Shown one piece after another: positions 26,432 to 36,546 of a stretch of DNA of 64,000 bases (position 1 is its first letter; each line of letters opens with the position of its first letter). The notes under the pieces are model-generated. The model ran no database searches and had not been told where the DNA came from. It saw only the letters and a program-made list of their open reading frames with translations. The stretch covers positions 1,364,001 to 1,428,000 of the forward strand of contig NZ_CP046913.1 of the NCBI RefSeq assembly GCF_009789675.1, given 5' to 3'. Source of the DNA: Paraburkholderia acidisoli (GTDB taxonomy: Bacteria; Pseudomonadota; Gammaproteobacteria; Burkholderiales; Burkholderiaceae). The translations under genes and the position numbers were made by a program.

Positions 26432-28189
26432 TTAGCTGTCGCGACGCACACGCGGGCCGTCGTTGCGACGCGCGCCGTAGCCGCCATTGCCTTCACGACG
26501 GCCGTAGCCTTCGCGCTGCTGGCCGCCGAAGCCGCCGCGATTGCCGTTGCCTTCGCCGCGCGGGGCGCCATAGCCGCCGCCGTTGCTGTTGCCGTCACGC
26601 GCGCCATAACCGCCGCGCGCGCCTTCCGGCTTGCTGCCCCAGCTGTTGCCGCCACGGTCGCCGCCGTAGCCGCCACCGTTGCCGCGGTCGCCGCCATAGC
26701 CGCCACCGTTGCCACGATCGCCGCCGTAGCCGCCGCCGGTGCCACGGTTGTTGCCATAGCCACCCGGCTTGCCGCTGCCGCTGCCGAAGCGACGGCCGCC
26801 GCCGTTGCCGCCGCCCGGACGGCCGCGACCGCCGAAGCCACGGTTAGCCGGCGCCGACTTGCGCGGCTCGAAGCCTTCGACGACGTTCACCGGCAGCGGT
26901 GCGCGCACGAAACGCTCGATGCGCTTGAGCGCGCCTTGCTCGGCGTGATGCACGAGGCTCACCGCCACGCCCGAACGGCCGGCACGGCCCGTACGGCCGA
27001 TACGGTGGACGTAGTCTTCCGCGAACTTCGGCAGATCGTAGTTGAACACGTGCGTGATGCCGGGAATGTCGATACCGCGCGCGGCCACGTCCGTTGCCAC
27101 GAGCACGCGCACGCGACGCTCGCGCAGCGCGCGAATCGTGCGGTTACGCGCGCCTTGCGGCAGGTCGCCGTGCAGGGCAGCGGTTTCGAAGCCGGCGTCG
27201 GCGAGCTTGCCGGCGAGCTGGTCGGCGTCCATCTTCGTGGCCGTGAACACGATGGCCTGGTCGAGGCTTTCGTTGCGCAGCAGATGGTCGAGCAGACGAT
27301 CCTTGTGATCGCGGTCGTCCACGTAGTGCACGGTTTGCGCGATGTTCGAGTTCGACTCAACCTTGCGCACGATCTCGATACGCTCCGGATCCTTCAGCAG
27401 GCGGCCGGTGATCGACGCGATCTTGCCGTCGAGCGTGGCCGAGAACAGCATCGTTTGACGCGTTTCGGGCGTGGCGGCCACGATCGTGTCGATGTCGTCG
27501 ATGAAGCCCATGTCCAGCATGCGGTCGGCTTCGTCGAGCACGAGCATCTTGAGTTCGGACAGGTCGATACGGCCGCGCTCGAGGTGGTCGAGCAGACGGC
27601 CCGGCGTTGCCACGAGAATCTCGGGATTCTTCGCGAGCAGCATCAGCTGCTGGCCGTAGGCCACGCCGCCGAGAATGCTGACCGTGCGCAGACGGCGCAG
27701 ATGCTGGCCGTACGTCGAAGCGGCCGTGGTCACCTGCATGGCGAGCTCACGCGTGGGCGTGAGGACGAGGAGGCCGGGGCGTGCCACCGGCTGCGGACGG
27801 CGCTGGCGGCGATCCTGCTGGCCTGCGGCGCCTTGCGGACGCGGCTCGCGCGGCTGCGCGGCCTGCGCCTTCTGGATCTGCGCGAAGCGCTCGATCGCGG
27901 GCAGCATGAACGCGGCGGTCTTGCCCGAACCGGTCGGGCTGGAAACCAGCAGATCGCGGCCGGCGATGCCCGCAGGAATGGCGCGTTCCTGCACGGGCGT
28001 CGGTGCCTTGTAGCCCGCTGCGATCAGCGCGGAGACGATCTCCGGCGACAGACCGAGCGCCGCAAAGGCCGAACCGTCGTTGGCGGCGTCGGCGGCTTGC
28101 GCGGGTGCGTCAGCGGCGGCGGCGGCGTCCAGACCGAGGGCTTGGTCGGCGATTGCGTCGAGGGGGCTTTGGGTATTGCTCGAAGTCAT
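26432..28189 (-). CDS. DEAD-box ATP-dependent RNA helicase, RhlE-type
   Basis: Unwinds RNA, likely in ribosome assembly or RNA decay. All core motifs are present: Q motif (GYKAPTPVQ), I (SPTGSGKT), Ia (PTRELA), II (DEAD in LVLDEADRM), III (SAT), V (ATDVAARGID) and VI (HRIGRTGRAG). Start chosen at 28189 (MTSSNTQSPLDAIADQ) because the frame upstream lacks family sequence; AAGGATTTTC precedes it. Length 585 aa. The C-terminal 140 residues are disordered, with several GYGGDRGNGG repeats then Arg/Gly-rich sequence ending RRDS, a likely RNA-binding tail. A hairpin lies in its leader (28280-28304). Confidence 0.93.
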   Translation of the reverse strand: MTSSNTQSPLDAIADQALGLDAAAAADAPAQAADAANDGSAFAALGLSPEIVSALIAAGYKAPTPVQERAIPAGIAGRDLLVSSPTGSGKTAAFMLPAIERFAQIQKAQAAQPREPRPQGAAGQQDRRQRRPQPVARPGLLVLTPTRELAMQVTTAASTYGQHLRRLRTVSILGGVAYGQQLMLLAKNPEILVATPGRLLDHLERGRIDLSELKMLVLDEADRMLDMGFIDDIDTIVAATPETRQTMLFSATLDGKIASITGRLLKDPERIEIVRKVESNSNIAQTVHYVDDRDHKDRLLDHLLRNESLDQAIVFTATKMDADQLAGKLADAGFETAALHGDLPQGARNRTIRALRERRVRVLVATDVAARGIDIPGITHVFNYDLPKFAEDYVHRIGRTGRAGRSGVAVSLVHHAEQGALKRIERFVRAPLPVNVVEGFEPRKSAPANRGFGGRGRPGGGNGGGRRFGSGSGKPGGYGNNRGTGGGYGGDRGNGGGYGGDRGNGGGYGGDRGGNSWGSKPEGARGGYGARDGNSNGGGYGAPRGEGNGNRGGFGGQQREGYGRREGNGGYGARRNDGPRVRRDS

Positions 28190-28672
28190 GAAAATCCTTG
28201 GTACACAGGAAATAGAACGTCGGCGCCAATCGGCATACCCAAGTCGTCTGATTCTGCAAACAAATCGAAAAACGGGGGCAATCCGCCACACACAATGGCG
28301 GATTTTAGTTAGAAGCTGTTTTGGGTGCGGCTCAGGCCGGGATTGGCCAGCCGCCAGCCTGATATTGACAGCCCGGTATGAGGGCCAATGCAGGGGGGGA
28401 CAGGTTCTAAACTGGATTGGAGCTTAACGCAACGAGTCGTTGCACTGATCGAAAAGGCGACCGGAGCGCAACGCAGCGGGCATTATATCTCGTTTTGTTG
28501 CGGCGCGCCAGTGCGGATTTCGCCGGGTTTGCGAGGCCGCCGGGAGGTGGCTCGCGGCGCCGGGCGGGGTGTCGCGAATGACGCCGCGCGATGGCTCGAG
28601 CGGGCCGGAGCGGCCCGCGAACGTTGTCGCGCTGCGCGCCCGGCGGGACGGGAAGGCGCGTCGGGAAGGGCG
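28190..28672. other. Gene-free stretch between the rhlE-like gene and the acyl-CoA-binding protein gene
   Basis: This is 483 bp. Near the helicase start it holds a perfect 9-bp stem, AATCCGCCA (28280-28288) and TGGCGGATT (28296-28304), around a 7-base loop. The rest, 28310-28672, shows no gene family, promoter pair or terminator that I can support. Confidence 0.45.
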
Positions 28673-28942
28673 TTAGCTCGCCGCGCCGCTCTTGAGCGAT
28701 TCGACGAGTTCGACGTACTGCGCCTTGGCGGCTTCCTGCGCCGTGCCTTGCAGCGCCGACCACGCCTCGTACTTGTACTTGCCGACGACGTCGGTGAAGC
28801 CGGGCTTGTCGCCGTGCACGTCGCCTTCGGTGGCTTGCTTGAAGAGCGCATAGAGGCGCAGCAGCGTGAGATTGCCGGGCCGCTCGGGCAGTTGTTGCAC
28901 GTCTTCCTGGGCCTGGGCGAACTGCGTGTTCACATCGCTCAT
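28673..28942 (-). CDS. Acyl-CoA-binding protein
   Basis: An 89-aa four-helix ACBP-fold protein. Diagnostic stretches are LYALFKQATEGDV, the KPGF turn, YKYEAWSAL and the C-terminal helix EAAKAQYVELVESLK; these include the Tyr, Lys and Trp residues that contact the CoA ester in known ACBPs. It probably buffers or carries long-chain acyl-CoAs in the cytoplasm. Bacterial copies are uncommon outside groups such as Burkholderia. Single gene, divergent from tsaB. Confidence 0.93.
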   Translation of the reverse strand: MSDVNTQFAQAQEDVQQLPERPGNLTLLRLYALFKQATEGDVHGDKPGFTDVVGKYKYEAWSALQGTAQEAAKAQYVELVESLKSGAAS

Positions 28943-29235
28943 TGTTTCCTCCGCTTTGATGGTGCTGGATGGTTCGAATGCGTTGCCGTCCGGCGCGGCC
29001 CGCGGGCTGGCTGGCGGGCGCGCTGGCGAGACGAATCAGGACAAATCAGCGGCGATGGTATCAGCGCATTCCCACGAAAGGCTGGAGCGATTCCTCCACA
29101 CGCATCAGGCACGGCGCGGGAAACGAAGTCAAAGCGGAAGTGAAAGCGATGCGGAACCCGGCGGCGAGCGCGCTTCCGGCCGACCGCAATCAAGCGACCG
29201 CTTTCCCGCGCGGGCGGGGCATTACAATAGCGGCC

Positions 29236-30075
29236 ATGACTCAAACCGTGCTGCTTGCCCTCGATACTTCGACCGAATTCTGCTCGGTCGCGCTGCTTCG
29301 CGTCGCCGCCGGCGCCAATTCCGCGCCTTCCACCGTTCCCGCCGATGCCACCCACGCCGCTGCCGCGCCGCGCTCCGAAGTGAGCGTCTGGGTGCGGCAT
29401 GAAGCCACGGGCGCCGTGTCGAGCACGCGGCTGCTGCCCGCGATCGCCGAGCTGTTCGAAGAGGCGGGCCTCGCGCTCGCCGACTGCGACGCCATCGCGT
29501 TCGGCGCCGGTCCCGGTTCGTTTACGGGTTTGCGCACGGCAACCGGCGTGGCCCAGGGGCTGGCCTTCGGTTTGAACATTCCCGTGGTGCCGGTCGGCAC
29601 GCTGCTGGTTTGCGCGGAAAGCGCGCGCCTGCGCGATCCCGCGGCCACGCGCGTGCTTGCCGCGCTCGACGCGCGCATGGACGAAGCCTATTGGGCCGAC
29701 TACGCCTGGGACGCCGAAGCCGGCGACTGGCGCACACTGCAGGCGGCCTCGCTCGACGCGCCCGAGGCGATTCCCGCGCCCGACGCGCCGTTTACGCTCG
29801 TGGGCAATGCGGCCGCCGCGTTCGGCGCGCGTCTGACGGCGGCGGCGAGCGCGCGTGTGATCGACGCCGAAGCGCTGCCGCACGCCTTGCCGCTCGCGCA
29901 CGCGGCGTTGCGCGCGTTTCGCGCGGGCCGCACGCAGCCCGCCGACCAGGCCGCGCCCGAATACGTGCGCAACAAGGTCGCGCAAACCACGGCCGAACGC
30001 ATGGCCGCCAAAGCCGGCGCGCAGGGCCGCGAGGGCGCCGCGAACGTGGGCGAGGGCGGCGGAGGCGGCCGATGA
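29236..30075 (+). CDS. tsaB: tRNA threonylcarbamoyladenosine biosynthesis protein TsaB
   Basis: Partner of TsaD and TsaE in adding threonylcarbamoyl to A37 of tRNAs that read ANN codons. The ATG at 29236 gives MTQTVLLALDTSTEFCSVAL, the ASKHA-fold start of TsaB, with AFGAGPGSFTGLR further on, a hallmark of the family; the frame is open upstream to 28969 without family sequence. 279 aa, longer than E. coli TsaB because of insertions near residues 28-50. A TACAAT at 29223-29228 lies so close to the ATG that the mRNA may be leaderless. First gene of a four-gene overlapping operon. Confidence 0.95.
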   Translation: MTQTVLLALDTSTEFCSVALLRVAAGANSAPSTVPADATHAAAAPRSEVSVWVRHEATGAVSSTRLLPAIAELFEEAGLALADCDAIAFGAGPGSFTGLRTATGVAQGLAFGLNIPVVPVGTLLVCAESARLRDPAATRVLAALDARMDEAYWADYAWDAEAGDWRTLQAASLDAPEAIPAPDAPFTLVGNAAAAFGARLTAAASARVIDAEALPHALPLAHAALRAFRAGRTQPADQAAPEYVRNKVAQTTAERMAAKAGAQGREGAANVGEGGGGGR

Positions 30076-30566
30076 GCGGCGTGCTGATGACCGACCGCTA
30101 TCTCTCGCCGATGACCGAAAGCGATCTCGACGAAGTGGCGATCATCGAGCGCGCCGCCTACGAATTTCCGTGGACGCGCGGCAACTTCGAAGACTCGCTG
30201 CGCAATGGCTATTACGGCCTGTGCATGCGCCACGTCACGGGCACGCTGATCGGCTATTGCGTGCTGATGCCCGTCGTCGACGAAATGCATCTGCTCAATC
30301 TGTGCGTCGCGCCGCCGGCGCAGGGCGCGGGCGCCGGGCTCTCGATGCTGCGCGAAGCCGCGCGCCTCGCGCAGACGCAAGGGCTCGAAGGCCTGCTGCT
30401 CGAAGTGCGGCCGTCGAATCACCGGGCGATCCGGCTGTACGAGCAGTTCGGGTTCGTCACCATCGGCCGTCGCAAAAATTATTATCCGGCGCGCCATCAC
30501 GCACGCGAGGACGCGCTCGTGATGCGCTTTTCATTTGCAGGGGAGGCCGTGAATGGCGCTCGATGA
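30072..30566 (+). CDS. rimI: Ribosomal protein S18 alanine N-acetyltransferase
   Basis: GNAT enzyme that acetylates the N-terminal Ala of ribosomal protein S18. Start ATG at 30072 overlaps the tsaB stop (ATGA); a second Met at 30087 (MTDRYLSPMTESD) is also possible. Family features are ERAAYEFPWTRGNF near the start, HLLNLCVAPPAQGAGAG as the acetyl-CoA loop, and LEVRPSNHRAIRLYEQFGF, all typical of RimI. 164 aa. The tsaB-rimI pairing is widespread in bacteria. Confidence 0.95.
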   Translation: MSGVLMTDRYLSPMTESDLDEVAIIERAAYEFPWTRGNFEDSLRNGYYGLCMRHVTGTLIGYCVLMPVVDEMHLLNLCVAPPAQGAGAGLSMLREAARLAQTQGLEGLLLEVRPSNHRAIRLYEQFGFVTIGRRKNYYPARHHAREDALVMRFSFAGEAVNGAR

Positions 30567-31575
30567 CATCGTGCTCGAAGAACTCGGGCTCGCGCCGCGC
30601 TGGGTGCGCAAGGGCGTTGTGACGGCACCGGCGGTCGATGCTGTCGATGCGGAGCCTGACGCGCCGCGCGTGGCGGCCGAAGTCGCGACGGCGCGGGCAG
30701 GCGCGCCCGCAGCGCCCGTGGCGCGGGCGGCCGACGCGCCGGACGTGTCGCATGCGGATCGACGCGAGGCGCGCACCGCGCCCGCCGAGGCGCGCGAGTC
30801 CGCGCCCATGGCCGCGTTCGAACGCGAAGCGGCGTCATCGCGCCAACCGTCCGCGCCAGCATCGAAACCCGCCGCTTCCCTTTCCTCCGACGAACCGCCG
30901 CCGCTCACCGAAGACGACTTCGCGTGGTTCGACACGATCGCCGAACCCGCGCTGCCTGCCGATATCGATGCCGGCGCAGCGGCCCGTGCGCCGCGCGACG
31001 ACGTCGCGACGCTCGACTGGGACACGCTCGCCGCACGCGTTGCCGATTGCACGCGTTGCCGCCTGTGCGAAAAGCGCACCAACACGGTATTCGGCGTGGG
31101 CGATCGCGAGGCCGACTGGATGCTGATTGGCGAGGCGCCCGGCGAAAACGAAGATCGCCAGGGCGAGCCGTTCGTCGGCCAGGCGGGCAAGCTGCTCGAC
31201 AACATGCTGCAGGCGCTGACGCTCGCGCGCGGCGAGAACGTCTATATCGCCAACGTCATCAAGTGCCGGCCGCCCGGCAACCGCAATCCTGAGCCCGACG
31301 AAGTCGCGCGCTGCGAGCCTTATCTGCAACGCCAGGTCGCGCTCGTGAAACCGAAGATCATCGTCGCGCTGGGCCGTTTCGCCGCGCAAAGTCTGCTCAA
31401 GACCGACGGCAGCATCGCCTCGCTGCGCGGCCGCGTGCATCAGTACGAAGGCGTGCCCGTGATCGTCACGTATCACCCCGCGTATCTGCTGCGCAGCCTG
31501 CAAGACAAGTCGAAGGCGTGGGCCGACCTGTGCCTCGCGCGCGACACGTGGCGCGCCGCCGGCGAAAGCCGGTGA
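30553..31575 (+). CDS. Uracil-DNA glycosylase, type 4 [4Fe-4S]
   Basis: Removes uracil from DNA. Four Cys ligands of the iron-sulfur cluster are visible at 166, 169, 238 and 254; the spacing (3, 69, 16) is close to that of the thermophilic family 4 enzymes. The active-site motif is GEAPGENED (193-201) and the C-terminal substrate motif is HPAYLLR. The N-terminal 155 residues are an Ala/Pro-rich, mostly disordered extension absent from small family 4 enzymes. The start overlaps rimI by 14 bp and the stop overlaps the DUF1853 gene, so it is in the tsaB operon. Confidence 0.93.
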   Translation: MALDDIVLEELGLAPRWVRKGVVTAPAVDAVDAEPDAPRVAAEVATARAGAPAAPVARAADAPDVSHADRREARTAPAEARESAPMAAFEREAASSRQPSAPASKPAASLSSDEPPPLTEDDFAWFDTIAEPALPADIDAGAAARAPRDDVATLDWDTLAARVADCTRCRLCEKRTNTVFGVGDREADWMLIGEAPGENEDRQGEPFVGQAGKLLDNMLQALTLARGENVYIANVIKCRPPGNRNPEPDEVARCEPYLQRQVALVKPKIIVALGRFAAQSLLKTDGSIASLRGRVHQYEGVPVIVTYHPAYLLRSLQDKSKAWADLCLARDTWRAAGESR

Positions 31576-32795
31576 GCGAAGCGCGGGCCGCGGGCGAACC
31601 GGGAGACCCGGACGAGCGGGATGGCCCGAACGCGCGCGGCGGCTCGCACGCCACCGTGCAGGCTGCAACGCCGCGCGCGGCGTCAGCCGCCATGTCGCCT
31701 GTCGACGTGAACGCGGCAGCCGGCTTGCCCGCGCGACTCGCCGCGCACACCGACGCGGCCGTGCGCGATCTCGCATGGCTGCTGTTCAGCGCCGGTTTGT
31801 TGCGCGCGCAACTTCCCTCGGCGCCGCTCGCGCAGCCGTTTCTTCATACCGATGACGCCTCGAACGCGCTCGACTGGCTCGACGCGCTCGATCGCGAGCC
31901 CACGCCGCTGCACGACGCGCTCGCGGCCCAGGCGCCCACGCGGCTCGGCCGTTACGCCGAAACCCTGCTCGGCTGGTTTCTCGCGCACGGTCCTGCGGCG
32001 CGGCTCGTCGCCCAGAACGTGGCGCTGCGCGGCGAAGGGCGCACGCTCGGCGAATGCGATTTCCTGCTCGAAGCCGATGGCGAGAAGCTGCATTGGGAAC
32101 TGGCGGTGAAGTGCTATTTGCATGCGGGCGGCAGTGCGCTGGCGGACTACGTCGGGCCGAATCTGCGCGATCGCTTCGACTGGAAACTCACGCATCTGCG
32201 CGATCGTCAATTGCGCCTGAGCGAGCGCCCGGAACTCGCGGCGCTGGGATTCGCGGGGCCTTGGCGGGCGCAGATGTTCGTCAAAGGCTGGTTGTTTTAT
32301 CGGGCGACGCAAGCGGCCGACACGGCGGAGCCTGGCGCGCCGGAACTCGCCGCCGATCATTTACGCGGCTGGTGGGTCACGCGGTCCGGGTGGGCGGCAT
32401 TTGCGCGCGCCCACGCGGCCGATGGCTGGAGCGTGCTGCCGCGGCTGGCGTGGCTCGCGCCGCGTCGGCTCGGATGCCGTGCCGATGCCACCAACGGCGA
32501 GGATTTGCGAGCCGCGACAAGTCGGCCCGAAGGCGGTGCTGCGGAACACAGCGGCGGTACTAAAGAGGAAGGCGCCGCGCGGTCGTCATCGGCGTGGAAG
32601 GCACGAAGCGCCGTGGCCGGGCCGGTCGATGCGGGCACGCTGATCGACGCTATCGCGGCGAGCGCGCGTCCGGATGAGCCCACCCTGGTGGCCGCTTTTG
32701 TGGCCGATGGCGCGGGCGGCTATCGCGAGCGTTCGCGGGGGTTCATCGTCCCCGACGACTGGCCCGGGCAGGCCGCCGCGTTCGCGCGCGAGTGA
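31572..32795 (+). CDS. DUF1853 family protein, possible PD-(D/E)XK-type nuclease fold
   Basis: Uncharacterised family. The likely start is GTG at 31572, overlapping the glycosylase stop as GTGA (407 aa); an ATG at 31692 (MSPVDVNAAAG) is an alternative. The core (RYAETLLGWFL, GRTLGECDFLLE, LHWELAVKCYLH) looks like a restriction-type nuclease fold, with acidic residues in ECD and WELAVK positioned like metal ligands. I recall DUF1853 being linked to that superfamily, but I cannot verify it. Around residues 310-365 there is a low-complexity insert with more Ser, Thr and Gly. Being co-translated with a uracil-DNA glycosylase, a DNA role is plausible. Confidence 0.8.
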   Translation: MSEARAAGEPGDPDERDGPNARGGSHATVQAATPRAASAAMSPVDVNAAAGLPARLAAHTDAAVRDLAWLLFSAGLLRAQLPSAPLAQPFLHTDDASNALDWLDALDREPTPLHDALAAQAPTRLGRYAETLLGWFLAHGPAARLVAQNVALRGEGRTLGECDFLLEADGEKLHWELAVKCYLHAGGSALADYVGPNLRDRFDWKLTHLRDRQLRLSERPELAALGFAGPWRAQMFVKGWLFYRATQAADTAEPGAPELAADHLRGWWVTRSGWAAFARAHAADGWSVLPRLAWLAPRRLGCRADATNGEDLRAATSRPEGGAAEHSGGTKEEGAARSSSAWKARSAVAGPVDAGTLIDAIAASARPDEPTLVAAFVADGAGGYRERSRGFIVPDDWPGQAAAFARE

Positions 32796-32899
32796 GCGCG
32801 TGTTCGCGCAAGCCAGCTCGACCCACGCCATTCAACGATGATCGACGCGCGCCTGGCTCCGCGCGCATCGTCAGCCGTGAACTCGCGCCCGAGGCGCAT

Positions 32900-33706
<807 letters not shown>

Positions 33707-33829
33707 GGCGGCCTGGAATGCGCTGCGTCCGGTGCCGGGCCAATCGGCCAGCGGCACGCGGGCGCGGGGAAAAAACGATTCAGCGGAATGTCTGGGAAAG
33801 GGGCGGCCCGGGCGCGGCGCGCCGCCGGA

Positions 33830-35140
33830 TCAGTGACCGTGATTTTCGCCGATCAGCGAGACCGAGTCGAACGAACGCTGATTGGCCTGGTGGCGGCGCA
33901 TCACGACCCACATCATCAGACAGACGAACGTGCCGAACAGCACGATGACGATGGTCACCGGCACGTCGAGCCAGACGAGCACGGCATAGAGGCACAGCAT
34001 GACGAGCACCGAGAGGTTCTCGTTGAAATTCTGTACGGCGATCGAGTGACCGGCGGAAAGCAGCACGTGGCCGCGATGCTGGAGCAGCGCGTTCATCGGC
34101 ACGACGAAGAAGCCGGAGAGGCCGCCCACCACCATGAGGAACAGGTAGGCGAAAACGAGGTAACCCGGAATGCGCAGATGGCCGATATGCAGGCCCCAAT
34201 GCGGCGGAAACAGACTGCGCGTGTAGAACGCCATCAGCATGACGGCAACGCCCATGATGATGCCGACGGGCAAGACGGAGAGCGACTTCTTGAGCGGCAC
34301 GCGCGCGGCCGCGATCATCGCGCCGGCCGCCACGCCCACGGCCACCACGGCTTGCAGCACGGCGCCTTCCGAGAGCGACATGCCGAGCGACACTTCGGCC
34401 CACTTCAGGACGATGAATTGCAGCGTCGCGCCCGCGCCCCAGAACAGCGTCGTGACGGCGAGGGAGATCTGGCCGAGCTTGTCGTGCCAGAGCGTGTTGA
34501 AACAGTCGGCGAAATCGGTGATGAGGCGGATGGGTCCGTGCTGCTGGCGCGGGTAGCGCGCGCCGGTGTCGGGAATGCGCAGATTGAACAGCGCGGCCAC
34601 TACGTAGATGCCCATGATCACGAGCATGGCGGCTTCGGCGGGTGTGTTGATCGCGGCAGGCGTGTGCCGGATCACGTGGGCGGCGATGTGGGGACTGATA
34701 AGCGCGCCGCCCAGCACGGTGCCGAGAATGATCGAGCCGACCGTCGTGCCTTCGATCCAGCCATTGGCGGCGACGAGGCGTTCGGGCGGCAGCAGTTCGG
34801 TGAGAATGCCGTATTTGGCGGGCGAATACGCGGCGGCGCCGAAACCGACGATGCCGTAGGCGAGCAAGGGATGCAGACCCGCGAGCATGATGGCGCAACC
34901 CACGACCTTGATCGTGTTCGTGATGAACATCACGCGGCCCTTGGGGCGGGAATCAGCGAAGGCGCCGACGAAAGCGGCAAGAACGACGTAGGACAGGACG
35001 AAAAACAGCTTTAGCAGCGGCGTCATCCAGTTCGGAGCGTGTAAATCTTTGAGCAGTGCAATCGCAGCGATCAGGAGCGCATTGTCGGCCAACGACGAAA
35101 AAAACTGCGCGGCCATGATGGTGTAAAAGCCTTTTTTCAT
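33830..35140 (-). CDS. lplT: MFS transporter, lysophospholipid transporter LplT-like
   Basis: Major facilitator with about 12 membrane segments, 436 aa. The start MKKGFYTIMAAQFFSSLADNALLIAAI and the motif YSPAKYGILTELLPPERLVAANGWIEG are typical of LplT, which flips lysophospholipids inward for reacylation in E. coli. There the partner gene aas follows; here it is absent and thiD follows instead. Transport substrate is thus inferred from similarity. Divergent from alr. Confidence 0.9.
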   Translation of the reverse strand: MKKGFYTIMAAQFFSSLADNALLIAAIALLKDLHAPNWMTPLLKLFFVLSYVVLAAFVGAFADSRPKGRVMFITNTIKVVGCAIMLAGLHPLLAYGIVGFGAAAYSPAKYGILTELLPPERLVAANGWIEGTTVGSIILGTVLGGALISPHIAAHVIRHTPAAINTPAEAAMLVIMGIYVVAALFNLRIPDTGARYPRQQHGPIRLITDFADCFNTLWHDKLGQISLAVTTLFWGAGATLQFIVLKWAEVSLGMSLSEGAVLQAVVAVGVAAGAMIAAARVPLKKSLSVLPVGIIMGVAVMLMAFYTRSLFPPHWGLHIGHLRIPGYLVFAYLFLMVVGGLSGFFVVPMNALLQHRGHVLLSAGHSIAVQNFNENLSVLVMLCLYAVLVWLDVPVTIVIVLFGTFVCLMMWVVMRRHQANQRSFDSVSLIGENHGH

Positions 35141-35359
35141 CTGATGCGATGCTTTCCTCGCTGCGGTCCGTCCGCCCCGGACGGGTGGGAGGCATCCGGG
35201 CTTATTACGTTCGAAATGGGTTGTGCGCAGGGCTTTATATCACGAAAATAGGTGTATTCGGACTAGCACAATCCTTGACCGCCCATCAGGCGGGCCTGCC
35301 GGGCGCTGAAAACACCCTGTAAGCTCCTGATTCGAAAGCGTCTTTGCGAAAAATCTCCC

Positions 35360-36430
35360 ATGCCGCGCCCCCTCTCCGCAACGATTCACACCGCCGCACT
35401 CGCCAATAATCTCGCCGTCGTCCGCAAGTCGGCGCCCAAGTCGAAAATCTGGGCCGTCGTGAAGGCCAACGCCTACGGGCACGGGCTTGCGCGGGCTTTT
35501 CCCGGGCTCCGCGCGACAGACGGTTTCGGCCTGCTCGACCTCGAAGAAGCCGCCAAATTGCGCGAGCTGGGCTGGGCGGGCCCGATCCTGCTGCTCGAAG
35601 GCTTTTTCCGGCCCACCGACATCGACGTGATCGATCGCTACAGCCTCACGACCGTGGTGCATTGCGACGAACAGATGCGCATGCTGGAAATGGCGCGGCT
35701 TTCGAAGCCGGTCAATATTCAGTTGAAAATGAACAGCGGCATGAATCGGCTCGGTTACACGCCGGAGAAGTATCGCGCGGCGTGGGAACGGGCGCGCGCG
35801 GCGGCCGGCATCGGTCAGATCACGCTGATGACGCATTTCGCCGACGCCGACACGCCGCGCGGCATCGGCGAACAGATGGAGACGTTCGAGCGCGGCGCGC
35901 AGGGCATTGCCGGCGCGCGCAGTCTCGCCAACTCGGCGGCCACGCTCTGGCATCCCGCCTCGCATTTCGACTGGGTGCGCCCGGGCATCGTTCTGTATGG
36001 CGCGTCGCCTTCCGGCGTGGCCACGGCGCTCGACGGCGTCGGCCTGCAACCCGCCATGACGCTCGCTTCCGAGATCATCGCCACGCAGCATGTTGCCGAA
36101 GGGCAGACCGTCGGCTACGGCTCGACCTACTCGGCACGCAAGTCCATGCGCGTCGGCGTGGTGGCGTGCGGCTATGCCGACGGCTATCCGCGCGTCGCGC
36201 CCGAAGGCACGCCGGTGATCGTCGACGGCGTGCGCACGCGCGTGGTCGGGCGCGTCTCCATGGACATGCTCACCGTCGATCTCACGCCGGTGCAGAACGC
36301 GGGCGTGGGTACGCGCGTCGAGCTGTGGGGCGCGCATCTGCCGATCGACGACGTCGCGCAGGCGTGCGGCACGATCGGCTACGAACTCATGTGCGCGGTG
36401 GCGCCGCGCGTGCCGGTGCGCGCCGAGTAA
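35360..36430 (+). CDS. alr: Alanine racemase
   Basis: PLP enzyme that makes D-alanine for peptidoglycan. The PLP Lys is Lys35 in [10 protein letters not shown], and the second catalytic base Tyr lies in [22 protein letters not shown] is the characteristic C-terminal motif. 356 aa, as usual for proteobacterial alr. radA starts 116 bp later on the same strand. Confidence 0.97.
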   Translation: MPRPLSATIHTAALANNLAVVRKSAPKSKIWAVVKANAYGHGLARAFPGLRATDGFGLLDLEEAAKLRELGWAGPILLLEGFFRPTDIDVIDRYSLTTVVHCDEQMRMLEMARLSKPVNIQLKMNSGMNRLGYTPEKYRAAWERARAAAGIGQITLMTHFADADTPRGIGEQMETFERGAQGIAGARSLANSAATLWHPASHFDWVRPGIVLYGASPSGVATALDGVGLQPAMTLASEIIATQHVAEGQTVGYGSTYSARKSMRVGVVACGYADGYPRVAPEGTPVIVDGVRTRVVGRVSMDMLTVDLTPVQNAGVGTRVELWGAHLPIDDVAQACGTIGYELMCAVAPRVPVRAE

Positions 36431-36546
36431 GGACGCAAGGGCACGCCCACGAGCATGGGCGCGAGCGCGCGCAGGATGCGGCGCGATCCCCGCATCTCGC
36501 GTCGGCCGATCCGCAAGAACGAATCACGAAATCGCAACAACACCGC

